Source of the DNA: Flavisolibacter ginsenosidimutans
Lineage (GTDB): Bacteria > Bacteroidota > Bacteroidia > Chitinophagales > Chitinophagaceae
Length of the DNA: 64,000 bases
Direction of reading: 5' to 3'
Assembly: GCF_007970805.1 (NCBI RefSeq)
Contig: NZ_CP042433.1
Location: 3,162,001 to 3,226,000, forward strand
A program made the position numbers and the translations under genes. The first letter of the stretch is position 1. Each line of letters starts with the position of its first letter. Shown here one piece after another: positions 18,391 to 26,084 of this stretch. The notes beneath the pieces are model-generated. The model saw only the letters and a list, made by a program, of their open reading frames with translations, was not told the DNA's origin and made no database searches.

Positions 18391-19110
18391 TTATCTCTGT
18401 TCTAAAAAAATCTCGTTGCGCATTATAAGGTGCAAATCATGTTTTCGCCTTTCATTGCATACAGCTGCAGGATTTTTCTTTTCTTCCTTTCTTTTTTTCC
18501 TCAAACTATCCATATTCATACAGCCTTTCATCCCCCCAACATAATCAAATCCATCGTATGTCAGTGTCCAAGCAAAGTCCTCTACAAGGTTCCAGATGGT
18601 TTTGCTAATTTGATTTAAGCGGGATATAATCTCCTTTGGATTGTCACAAAATTCTTTATTCATCGCTGCGTCCTTTACAGGGTCAATCATACCTTTTACA
18701 CCGTCAACGTAATTCATACTTTCCCCCGCTTCTGTTGCAGAATGATTCCCTCGGTGTAATGGAATTCTAAGTGTGCAAGCTACGGCCATATCAGAAGGTA
18801 GAAAGATCCCATTTTCTATACAATTAATATTATATCCGAAATTTTCACAGATCCTCGCCCAATTGTCGTTGTTCATTGACTCGGAACAAATCAGATGATG
18901 TGCTTGTGCGCTATTAATAGAGGTCGACAGTGGGTGTTGAGACGGACATTTGACGTTTAAATGAGCATACTTTGCTTTTAAAATCGCCTGGCCTAGATTG
19001 GCACTGTTTCCTACATGATTGCCGGCTTCAGTTAGTTCGGGATTGTGAACTTCCTTTTCACAAAGTGAACATATAGACCGGTTTTGTTTGTCCTCTACGT
19101 CTGCTGGCAT
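18391..19110 (-). CDS. Candidate T6SS effector: AHH-type HNH-like nuclease
   Basis: A 239-residue protein with the AHH nuclease layout used by bacterial toxins: AHH at residues 70-72 (SAQAHHLICSES), then NCIENGIFLPSD (about 97-107) and LHRGNHS (118-124). These are the metal-binding His and Asn-Gly-x-x-LP features of the treble-clef HNH/AHH fold. An N-terminal C-x2-C (residues 14-17) may bind zinc. There is no signal peptide and no fusion to VgrG or PAAR. The gene follows the DUF4280 spike gene by 12 bases and is followed by Imm11-like genes, a classic effector-immunity arrangement. DNA is the likely target, by family. Confidence 0.75.
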   Translation of the reverse strand: MPADVEDKQNRSICSLCEKEVHNPELTEAGNHVGNSANLGQAILKAKYAHLNVKCPSQHPLSTSINSAQAHHLICSESMNNDNWARICENFGYNINCIENGIFLPSDMAVACTLRIPLHRGNHSATEAGESMNYVDGVKGMIDPVKDAAMNKEFCDNPKEIISRLNQISKTIWNLVEDFAWTLTYDGFDYVGGMKGCMNMDSLRKKRKEEKKNPAAVCNERRKHDLHLIMRNEIFLEQR

Positions 19111-19122
19111 ATTTAAATTCTA

Positions 19123-19488
19123 TTATTGACCAGAATCCTCAAAAGTAATTACGCCGCCGGCCCGTGTACACATGAGTTTAGCGTCGCCTTTTATGGCTGG
19201 CTTACCTCCAATTTTTTTCTTCATGAAGGCATTTATCCACGCACCCGCAGGTATGGGGGTACAGAAACACCCTGGAGGAGGCACTGCTTTATATGGCTTA
19301 CATGTACCGAACGTAGCAACGGGAGGAAATAGATTTGCGCCAGGCGCAAAGTCCATCATGGTAGCTACTTTTTTACCATTGATTTTATAACTCTGGTTAC
19401 TTGTAACTTTTAGAGTGGTGCTTTTATCTCCCATGGTGCATTTGATTGTCGCACCTTCAACCACTATTTGATCATCCTTGGGCATCAT
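19123..19488 (-). CDS. DUF4280 PAAR-like spike-tip protein
   Basis: A 121-residue protein of the DUF4280 type, a PAAR-related fold that caps VgrG and carries cargo. It opens with VVEGATIKCTMGDKSTTLKV, contains a cysteine-rich middle (GTCKPYKAVPPPGCFCTP) and ends with GDAKLMCTRAGGVITFEDSGQ, all typical of the family. It is encoded 15 bases after vgrG and 12 bases before the AHH nuclease, so it probably links that effector to the spike. Confidence 0.85.
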   Translation of the reverse strand: MMPKDDQIVVEGATIKCTMGDKSTTLKVTSNQSYKINGKKVATMMDFAPGANLFPPVATFGTCKPYKAVPPPGCFCTPIPAGAWINAFMKKKIGGKPAIKGDAKLMCTRAGGVITFEDSGQ

Positions 19489-19503
19489 AATCTTTTTAAA
19501 TTG

Positions 19504-21444
19504 TTAGCTAATATCCACTTGGCTTCCTTTTACAATAGCTTTTGAAGACCCTTCCATGCTGGCCTTATCACCTTTAAGTGCTACTTTACTGCTGCCTGTG
19601 ATCACTGACTCTTTTGATGAAATATCCAATTTTTTTGAACTGTTTAATTTCGCATCTCCTTTGGCTTCAAGATTCATGCTCGCACCGGCTCCTGAACTAA
19701 GCTTTACGTTTTTACCTCCTGAAGCGGATAACATTTTGCCGGCCAAGATCACTGTATCTAAAGTTGACATAAACGAGCTTGACAGACCTGAGCCAAAGGT
19801 TAATACTCCACCTGCAGCCCCTTCAATCGCCCCACCTGCGTTCATGGTAATTGCTCCCTTTGCAAGCATACTAATCGATGTAGCATTCAAATTGATTGAT
19901 GGGGCGTTCATATTTATTGTACTATTTGCATTTATCGTGATTGTCTCCTTTACCGTATCTATAATAAACGTATTCTTATTCTTATCAGTGATTGTAATTT
20001 TTTCCTTCCCCTTTTCATCATTCATCTCAATCACATGCCCACTCCTTGTACTCAATGTCTTTTTATTGTTATCTGTTCCGCCGCCGGCCCCCGTCTTCCC
20101 ATGATAAATACTCCCTAACACAAATGGCCTGTCTGGATCATTGTACCGGAAACAAACCAACACTTGGTCGCCGATTTCCGGGATGAACATAAAGCCCCGG
20201 TTCTTTGAAACCTGGTCGCTGCTGCCAGCATCGGAGGTCATTACCCGCAACCAATTAGTCATCCCGTTGCTCTCCTTTTGCCAGAGCATTTGCACACGTA
20301 TCCGGCCTGTGTTATCGGGATCGGCATTGTCCGTTACAGTGGCTATCTGCGGTTCTGCTATCGGCATAATAACGTTCTTCACCGGTATGTTTTCCACGCC
20401 AGCCGGAATGCCTTCGAAGTTGTTGTAGTACCGCTTGTTCTCGGTCAGGTAATGCTCAATGTTGGTGATGAGGAATTTTCCGTAAGCTTCCTGGCTTAGC
20501 GCATTGTTCTCCCGAGTCGAAGCTTTTACATCGGCAACGGCGCCGATGCAGATCGAGGGATTGTCACTACTTCCGGACAATACTTCAAGATCGGCAGCCA
20601 TAGCCGTTTTTTGTTTTTTTACAAAGCCGTCCAAATCGCCTTTGCTTTCCACCCGTTGGCGAACGGGAAAACTTACCGGCTCCGAAAATACCTTGTTGGA
20701 CTCCTGCAAGGCATGATGCGCATATTCATCCAGACCGTCAACGCCAGAAGGCGCTTTGGCGCTAATGAATTTGTCGTCTTTGGAAACATAAGCATAGCTG
20801 CTGAAGGCCAGTGGCAATATCCGCAATTTCAGTTGCAGTTGGTGCACATCGGCTCCGTACATGATTTCAATGTTGGGCGACGATGAAGGTTTGCCAAAAA
20901 ATAAATCAATGCCGTTGTAATAGCACCACTCGCCATATTCAGACGAAAGCCGGTTTAAAAAATGAAAGGTGCTTTCGCGATATTGACAAATGTATTTGAG
21001 CGACGATTTGTACTGCGGCTTCACGTTCACGCGGCAACTTTGCGACAAGGGCTGCGTGATTTGCTGCACAATTTGCTGCAATCCTTTTTTGTAAAACGAA
21101 AGCAGGTGCGGACCGTTCTCGAGCAGGATGGTGGGGCTGTATCCTTTTAATACAAGATGGCTGGTGAAATTGTCGGATTGCTCCATGCTGATCTCGCAAA
21201 TCAATCCCCTGAACTCGTAGGCCGGTTCCAGGTTGCCTGCCTTGATTAACTTGATAATGGCCAGCTTGCCGATCTTTTTTTGCGCCGTTTTTAACGTAAA
21301 CGCACCAATCCTCTCCAGCACATCGTACCGGATGCGTATGGCAAACTCATGGTGCGCATTAAACTGTTGACGAATGACGATGGAACTGTAATAATCAATT
21401 TTCTCGTCTTCAATTTCAATGTCGGCAATAACCTGCTGTTCCAT
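19504..21444 (-). CDS. vgrG: T6SS spike protein VgrG/TssI
   Basis: A 646-residue VgrG. The N-terminal gp27-like part (about 1-380; FHFLNRLSSEYGEWCYYNG) is followed by the gp5 OB-fold (DNADPDNTGRIRVQMLWQKE ... VSKNRGFMFIPEIGDQVLVCF) and a long beta-helix needle of short strands rich in Gly, Ser, Asn and Lys (from about 480). It forms the trimeric tip on the Hcp tube. No extra C-terminal enzymatic domain is seen, so effectors must ride via the DUF4280 protein. Confidence 0.93.
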   Translation of the reverse strand: MEQQVIADIEIEDEKIDYYSSIVIRQQFNAHHEFAIRIRYDVLERIGAFTLKTAQKKIGKLAIIKLIKAGNLEPAYEFRGLICEISMEQSDNFTSHLVLKGYSPTILLENGPHLLSFYKKGLQQIVQQITQPLSQSCRVNVKPQYKSSLKYICQYRESTFHFLNRLSSEYGEWCYYNGIDLFFGKPSSSPNIEIMYGADVHQLQLKLRILPLAFSSYAYVSKDDKFISAKAPSGVDGLDEYAHHALQESNKVFSEPVSFPVRQRVESKGDLDGFVKKQKTAMAADLEVLSGSSDNPSICIGAVADVKASTRENNALSQEAYGKFLITNIEHYLTENKRYYNNFEGIPAGVENIPVKNVIMPIAEPQIATVTDNADPDNTGRIRVQMLWQKESNGMTNWLRVMTSDAGSSDQVSKNRGFMFIPEIGDQVLVCFRYNDPDRPFVLGSIYHGKTGAGGGTDNNKKTLSTRSGHVIEMNDEKGKEKITITDKNKNTFIIDTVKETITINANSTINMNAPSINLNATSISMLAKGAITMNAGGAIEGAAGGVLTFGSGLSSSFMSTLDTVILAGKMLSASGGKNVKLSSGAGASMNLEAKGDAKLNSSKKLDISSKESVITGSSKVALKGDKASMEGSSKAIVKGSQVDIS

Positions 21445-21644
21445 AAGCCAAAAATTAGCGTAAGCGGATGGCGTTAAAGTGGAAATGTTTCGCTACAGAT
21501 TTTAAAGGGCGGGCATTGCACCGGGGAGTAAGTTCATGGGTTGAGGCGATGGATGTACGGAGATTTTCGCAGCAGCCGGTTGATAAGGAACGGAATGTTT
21601 GCAGAGAAACATTTCCTTAGGAAGAAAAACGATTGAAGCCGCGA

Positions 21645-22037
21645 TTACTTTGGCCATTCGTTTTTGTGCTCGGCGTTACCGATTTTGATTTTTTCGGCAG
21701 AAATAGTAAAATCAATCAGCATGGGTTGAGTGCCCGTGATGTCAATGCCTTCCTGAAAGCGGATGACATAGCCTTTTTCCCAAGTCAGCTCTTTCATTTT
21801 AGCGTCCTCGTCACCTTTCTTAAAAGTAACGGTACCGTCCACGGGTTTGTACTGGTTTACCATGGATTCGATGATGGAGGTATCATCAGTTGATTCGACC
21901 GAGAGGTTAACAGTTCCGCCGTAAACGCCGGAGGAAGGACGGCCCTTTGAATCAACATCTCTGTGCAGGGCATAATTGCACCGGATAACGTCAATGTTGT
22001 CTTTGCCGCCAATTTTGAGTTTTGCGTTGAAAGCCAT
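21645..22037 (-). CDS. hcp: T6SS tube protein Hcp/TssD
   Basis: A 130-residue Bacteroidota-type Hcp (MAFNAKLKIGGKDNIDVIRC). The family is small, all-beta and stacks as hexameric rings inside the sheath. It heads the minus-strand hcp-vgrG-effector block, with a 200-base gap before vgrG that suggests separate expression levels. Segments GYVIRFQEGIDITGTQPMLI and TISAEKIKIGNAEHKNEWPK fit the C-terminal strands of the family. Confidence 0.88.
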   Translation of the reverse strand: MAFNAKLKIGGKDNIDVIRCNYALHRDVDSKGRPSSGVYGGTVNLSVESTDDTSIIESMVNQYKPVDGTVTFKKGDEDAKMKELTWEKGYVIRFQEGIDITGTQPMLIDFTISAEKIKIGNAEHKNEWPK

Positions 22038-22529
22038 AAAGGTTAGTTTAAAGGTGAGAAATGTAGCAAAAAGTTAATATAAAAATTAGCACTTCCAAAA
22101 TTTACTTTCTTCAGAAAGAGAAGACATTGTAAACAATTGTATTTAAACAAACACCGACTCGCCTGCCAATGCCTCCTGACGCTGAACAGTGTTTTGCGCC
22201 AAGGACAATTAAACGGCATCTGTCGCCAATCGTTGCTGCGTTATTAAATCGTTTCGAAAACCAATACGAATTTCTGACGTGTTCAAACAGAAAAGCAGGG
22301 GAATTTTCCCGAGAAAGAACCGCTCTTTTCCCGGCTCTTTATCTCAAACGTTTTTCTACACGGAAAAACAAACCAGATTTTGCTTCGTCTCGTACATAAG
22401 CCCACAGAACTTATAGCGGAGAGAAACCGTGCATAAAAATTGCAGGATAAAACCATCCAACGCTTGCTTATCGAAAATTTATATTCAAACCGTTACCGCA
22501 TATGCGGACTTGCTTGCGGGCATTGTGCT
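22038..22529. other. Intergenic region between hcp and a TonB receptor
   Basis: About 490 bases without a convincing gene. On the minus strand a TAAATTTTG sequence (reverse of 22096-22104), 60 bases before hcp, resembles a Bacteroidota -7 element with one extra base. No strong hairpin or repeat stands out. The right part may encode an upstream extension of the TonB receptor frame, which is open from 22440. Confidence 0.4.
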
Positions 22530-24788
22530 TTGCGCAGGGTGTCCTGCACGGTTTTCTTGTTTCTTTTTTGTTTTGCGTTTCTGTCTTCGTCTTCGCAGAC
22601 CAAATCCTTCACCGGCACGGTAATGGAGAGCAAAACCGCCGTACCCGTTGAAGGCGCAACGGTCACACTACTGCCTTCCAAGCAAACGACGTTAAGCGAT
22701 GAGAGGGGCCGGTTTCTCTTCAAACAAAAAAGCAGCGGCCAGGAACTTAAAATAACATCTATTGGTTACGAAACAGTGGTTGTATCAATCACTGATTTTA
22801 TCAAAGCTGGCAACACGGTCAGGCTTGATGCTGCGCCTGTAGAACTCAAAAACCTAACCGTTTCTACCACGGCTGGCGAACAATATCGCTCCATTAGTAA
22901 GGTGGACATTAAGATGCGCGGCATTAATAATTCGCAGGAAGTACTGCGCATGGTGCCGGGCCTCTTCATTGGCCAACACGCAGGCGGTGGCAAGGCCGAA
23001 CAAATTTTTTTGCGCGGTTTTGATCTTGACCACGGCACCGACATCAGCATCTCGGTAGACGGGATGCCCGTAAACATGGTATCTCATGCGCACGGGCAAG
23101 GTTATGCTGATTTGCATTTTCTCATTCCCGAACTCATTGACAACATCACGTTTAAAAAGGGAACTTACTATGCGGAGAAGGGAAACTTTACCACAACAGG
23201 ATTTGTTGACTTTAAAACCTACAACGCAGTTCCCAACAATTCCATCAAAATGGAAGGCGGCATGTTCAATACGTTTCGTACAGTAGGAATGTTTAATTTG
23301 TTGAACGCAGATGCAAGAGCAAAAGGTCAATCGGCTTACGTGGCATCGGAATACGTGTACACGAACGGCTACTTCGACAATCCGCAAAACTTTAACCACT
23401 TTAATCTCTTCGGGAAATATTATGGAGCGTTGAACAAGCACAACACACTCAGTTTCTCAGCGTCAACCTTTGCCAGCAAATGGAACGCTTCTGGGCAGAT
23501 TCCCGATCGCGCCGTAGAGAGTGGCCTCATTGATTTTTATGGCGCGATTGATCCGGCCGAAGGCGGCAAGACATCGCGAAGCAACGCAAACGTTTTGTTG
23601 ACTTCTACTTTGAACAACGGTTCTTATTTTAAAAACCAGCTTTATTATTCGCGCTACAAGTTTGAACTGTACTCCAACTTCACCTTTTACAAAGAAGACC
23701 CGGTGAACGGCGATCAGATACGCCAAAAAGAAAGCCGGAATTTATACGGTTACAACGGCAGCTATCACAAAATTTTTTACGCAGGCAAGGTCAAGGTAAG
23801 TTCGGAAATTGGCGCCAACATTCGCATGGACAGAACAAGCAACTCAGAGCTTTCGCGAACAAAAGACAGAAGCATCACCACTGCACAACTGATGCTTGGT
23901 AATATTTCAGAAAATAATCTTGCCGGTTATACGAGCGAGACGTTTTCTTTCTCGCCAAGATTCAGCATTAACACCGGCCTGCGTTACGACTGTTTTCACG
24001 ATGAATACCTGAACAAGCTAAAGGGCAATAGCATCGGCAAAGCGTCGGCATCTATTTTTAGTCCGAAGCTTAGTTTTTATTATCACGCAAGCGACAAAGC
24101 GCAGCTTTATTTCAGCAACGGCAAAGGTTTTCATTCCAACGATACAAGAGTTGTCGTAACACAAAACGGGCTTCAAATTTTGCCCGCAGCATACGGCTCT
24201 GATTTGGGAGCGGTGTTGAAGCCCACAAAAAATTTGCTGCTGAATGCGGCGCTTTGGTATCTCTGGCTTAACCAGGAATTTGTGTACGTAGGCGATGAAG
24301 GCGTGGTGGAACCAAGCGGCAAGAGCCGGCGATACGGCGCCGATATTTCCGTGCGTTATCAGCCGGTAAACTGGCTGTATGCCGATGTGGATTTGAATTA
24401 TTCGCACGGCCGGTCGGTGGATGAACCCAAAGGACAAAACTATTTGCCGCTTGCGCCTGTGTTTACGTCCATCGGTGGGCTAACCATTAAAACGAAACAA
24501 GACATCAACGTCTCGCTTCGTTACCGTTACATGAGCAATCGTCCAGCCAATGCAAACAACAGCGTTGTGGCGAAAGGTTATTTTGTTACCGATGCGTTTG
24601 TGAATTACCTGAAGAAGAGATATGAGATCGGTCTTGCCATTCAAAACCTTTTTAACGTGAAGTGGAAAGAAACGCAGTTTGATACCGAAAGCCGCCTGAA
24701 GAACGAACCTGCGCCGGTTTCAGAAATTCATTTTACACCGGGCACGCCGTTCTTTGCCAAGTTGAGCTTTACGGTTTTGTTCAGATGA
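22530..24788 (+). CDS. TonB-dependent outer-membrane receptor
   Basis: A receptor of about 752 residues from the chosen start: signal peptide (RRVSCTVFLFLFCFAFL), carboxypeptidase-regulatory-like domain (FTGTVMESKTAVPVEGATVT), plug (LRMVPGLFIGQHAGGGKAEQ, then LRGFDLDHGTDISISVDGMP) and a 22-strand-type barrel ending in FFAKLSFTVLF. It takes up an unknown substrate using TonB energy. There is no in-frame ATG before the signal peptide. TTG at 22530 gives the cleanest signal sequence; TTG at 22440 and GTG at 22539 are alternatives. The HAHGQGYADLHF segment is His-rich. Confidence 0.85.
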   Translation: MRRVSCTVFLFLFCFAFLSSSSQTKSFTGTVMESKTAVPVEGATVTLLPSKQTTLSDERGRFLFKQKSSGQELKITSIGYETVVVSITDFIKAGNTVRLDAAPVELKNLTVSTTAGEQYRSISKVDIKMRGINNSQEVLRMVPGLFIGQHAGGGKAEQIFLRGFDLDHGTDISISVDGMPVNMVSHAHGQGYADLHFLIPELIDNITFKKGTYYAEKGNFTTTGFVDFKTYNAVPNNSIKMEGGMFNTFRTVGMFNLLNADARAKGQSAYVASEYVYTNGYFDNPQNFNHFNLFGKYYGALNKHNTLSFSASTFASKWNASGQIPDRAVESGLIDFYGAIDPAEGGKTSRSNANVLLTSTLNNGSYFKNQLYYSRYKFELYSNFTFYKEDPVNGDQIRQKESRNLYGYNGSYHKIFYAGKVKVSSEIGANIRMDRTSNSELSRTKDRSITTAQLMLGNISENNLAGYTSETFSFSPRFSINTGLRYDCFHDEYLNKLKGNSIGKASASIFSPKLSFYYHASDKAQLYFSNGKGFHSNDTRVVVTQNGLQILPAAYGSDLGAVLKPTKNLLLNAALWYLWLNQEFVYVGDEGVVEPSGKSRRYGADISVRYQPVNWLYADVDLNYSHGRSVDEPKGQNYLPLAPVFTSIGGLTIKTKQDINVSLRYRYMSNRPANANNSVVAKGYFVTDAFVNYLKKRYEIGLAIQNLFNVKWKETQFDTESRLKNEPAPVSEIHFTPGTPFFAKLSFTVLFR

Positions 24789-24869
24789 AGCTATCGTCTT
24801 GTATAAGCCAATTCAACAGCCAACAATTTCGCTGCTGCTTAAACGCATTTTTGTTTAAGTACACTTGTT

Positions 24870-26084
24870 TCAATTAAGGTTTACGACTTGATACGTTACA
24901 AAATTCTTCCCCTCTTTAGTCGTTGAATACGCAACAATCGAAGCCGCTTCGTTTAACGGCGCCACAACGGGATAACTTGCGTTTACCGCTGACGCCGTAA
25001 GGTGATCTTTGCCTTCGCTTTTACCGTCTGCACTTCGCCGTTGAATACCAATTTGCTTGACGGCTTTATTACCGTTCACGTGTGTTTCATCCCAAACAAT
25101 CAGCAACTCTCCGTTTTTCAACGAAGCAATTTGCGGATGCGAACCGGCTGCGCTTACGCTGTCGCGCAAAACAAAGCTTTTGCCGTTGTCGGTGGTTTTG
25201 GTGTAATAACAACCTTTGTCTTTTGCGCCCGTGAACCAGGCGAAATGAAGGCCGTTTTTGTTCTCTGTCATCGCCGGGCCTGTGTGCGGACAAGCGTTCA
25301 GCACCCAATTGTCTTCGTTGATTCTTTTTGGCGCGGAAAAGGTTTTGCCTCCGTCGGTGGAAACGATGTGCACCATGTCGCGAATGCTGTCTTGTATAAT
25401 GCCGCGATACAAAGCATGAATGCCGCCCTTTGCATCTACGTATAAACTTGTGCGACAGCATTGGCAACAAGGCTGACTGATTAATTGCCCGCCCCCAAAT
25501 CCATTCTTTCCATCTGTGCTGGCAAAGTACAAAGCCGAACCTTCTTTGCTTATGGTTTTGCGGTTGTCCAACCAAACAATGCCCGCTTCACCGCTGGGCA
25601 GAAGTGCCACGTCGTAATAACGTTGGTCATAGCTGGCGGTATCGCTTACCAAGGGCTTTATCTTCGTCCATGTTTTGCCGCCGTCAAAGGATTGCGTGTA
25701 CGAAACCAGGCCCGCGTATTTGTTTTTTGCGCCGGTACTTTTTGTTCCCCACAACGCAATGATTTCACCCGAAGGTTTGAAAAGAATTTTCGGAAGGTTC
25801 TCGCCGTGCGGTTGAATGTTGCCGCTATTGGGAATAACAATTGGTGAAGAGAATGTTTTTCCATCACTGCTTATTGCATAACAAAAAGCGGTTGTGCTGT
25901 CGTTAATCATACGCACCCAACTCAGCACCGCGTTGCCCTTGTTGTCTTTTGTGAGGTAAGGACATTCGCCCGGCGCGGCATCAATTTGCACCGCTTCGTT
26001 TGCCGTGATTATTGTTTTCTCTTTGTTGCTTTTGCAAGCGGTAAAACAAAATGCAAGTGCAATTATCGAAAGTGTTTGTTTCAT
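24870..26084 (-). CDS. BNR-repeat (sialidase-fold) lipoprotein with a CCQCC motif
   Basis: A 404-residue lipoprotein (lipobox FTAC, Cys17). The body shows repeated Asp-box motifs (SSDGKTF, SFDGGKTWT, STDGGKTFSAP, TDNGKSFV) of a six-bladed beta-propeller. Sialidase activity is not implied, because the motifs only mark the fold. An unusual CCQCC cluster lies at about residues 206-210. The start codon overlaps the stop of the upstream TonB receptor (ATGA), so the two are translationally coupled. With its Cys-rich neighbours it may take part in metal handling; that is inference. Confidence 0.8.
   Translation of the reverse strand: MKQTLSIIALAFCFTACKSNKEKTIITANEAVQIDAAPGECPYLTKDNKGNAVLSWVRMINDSTTAFCYAISSDGKTFSSPIVIPNSGNIQPHGENLPKILFKPSGEIIALWGTKSTGAKNKYAGLVSYTQSFDGGKTWTKIKPLVSDTASYDQRYYDVALLPSGEAGIVWLDNRKTISKEGSALYFASTDGKNGFGGGQLISQPCCQCCRTSLYVDAKGGIHALYRGIIQDSIRDMVHIVSTDGGKTFSAPKRINEDNWVLNACPHTGPAMTENKNGLHFAWFTGAKDKGCYYTKTTDNGKSFVLRDSVSAAGSHPQIASLKNGELLIVWDETHVNGNKAVKQIGIQRRSADGKSEGKDHLTASAVNASYPVVAPLNEAASIVAYSTTKEGKNFVTYQVVNLN

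Noticed and set aside
18391..19110. Colicin-type HNH nuclease
   Set aside because: The AHH plus NGIFLP plus HRGNH order fits the AHH group better than colicin HNH.
22096..22104. Promoter of hcp (TAAATTTTG on the minus strand)
   Set aside because: One extra base relative to the consensus and no -33 element at a suitable distance; recorded only within the intergenic entry.
24838..24859. Terminator after the first TonB receptor (CTTAAAC/GTTTAAG)
   Set aside because: Stem of only 7 weak base pairs with an 8-base loop; not convincing.
24870..26084. True sialidase
   Set aside because: Asp-box motifs show only the propeller fold; the usual Arg triad and catalytic Tyr/Glu context were not recognised.
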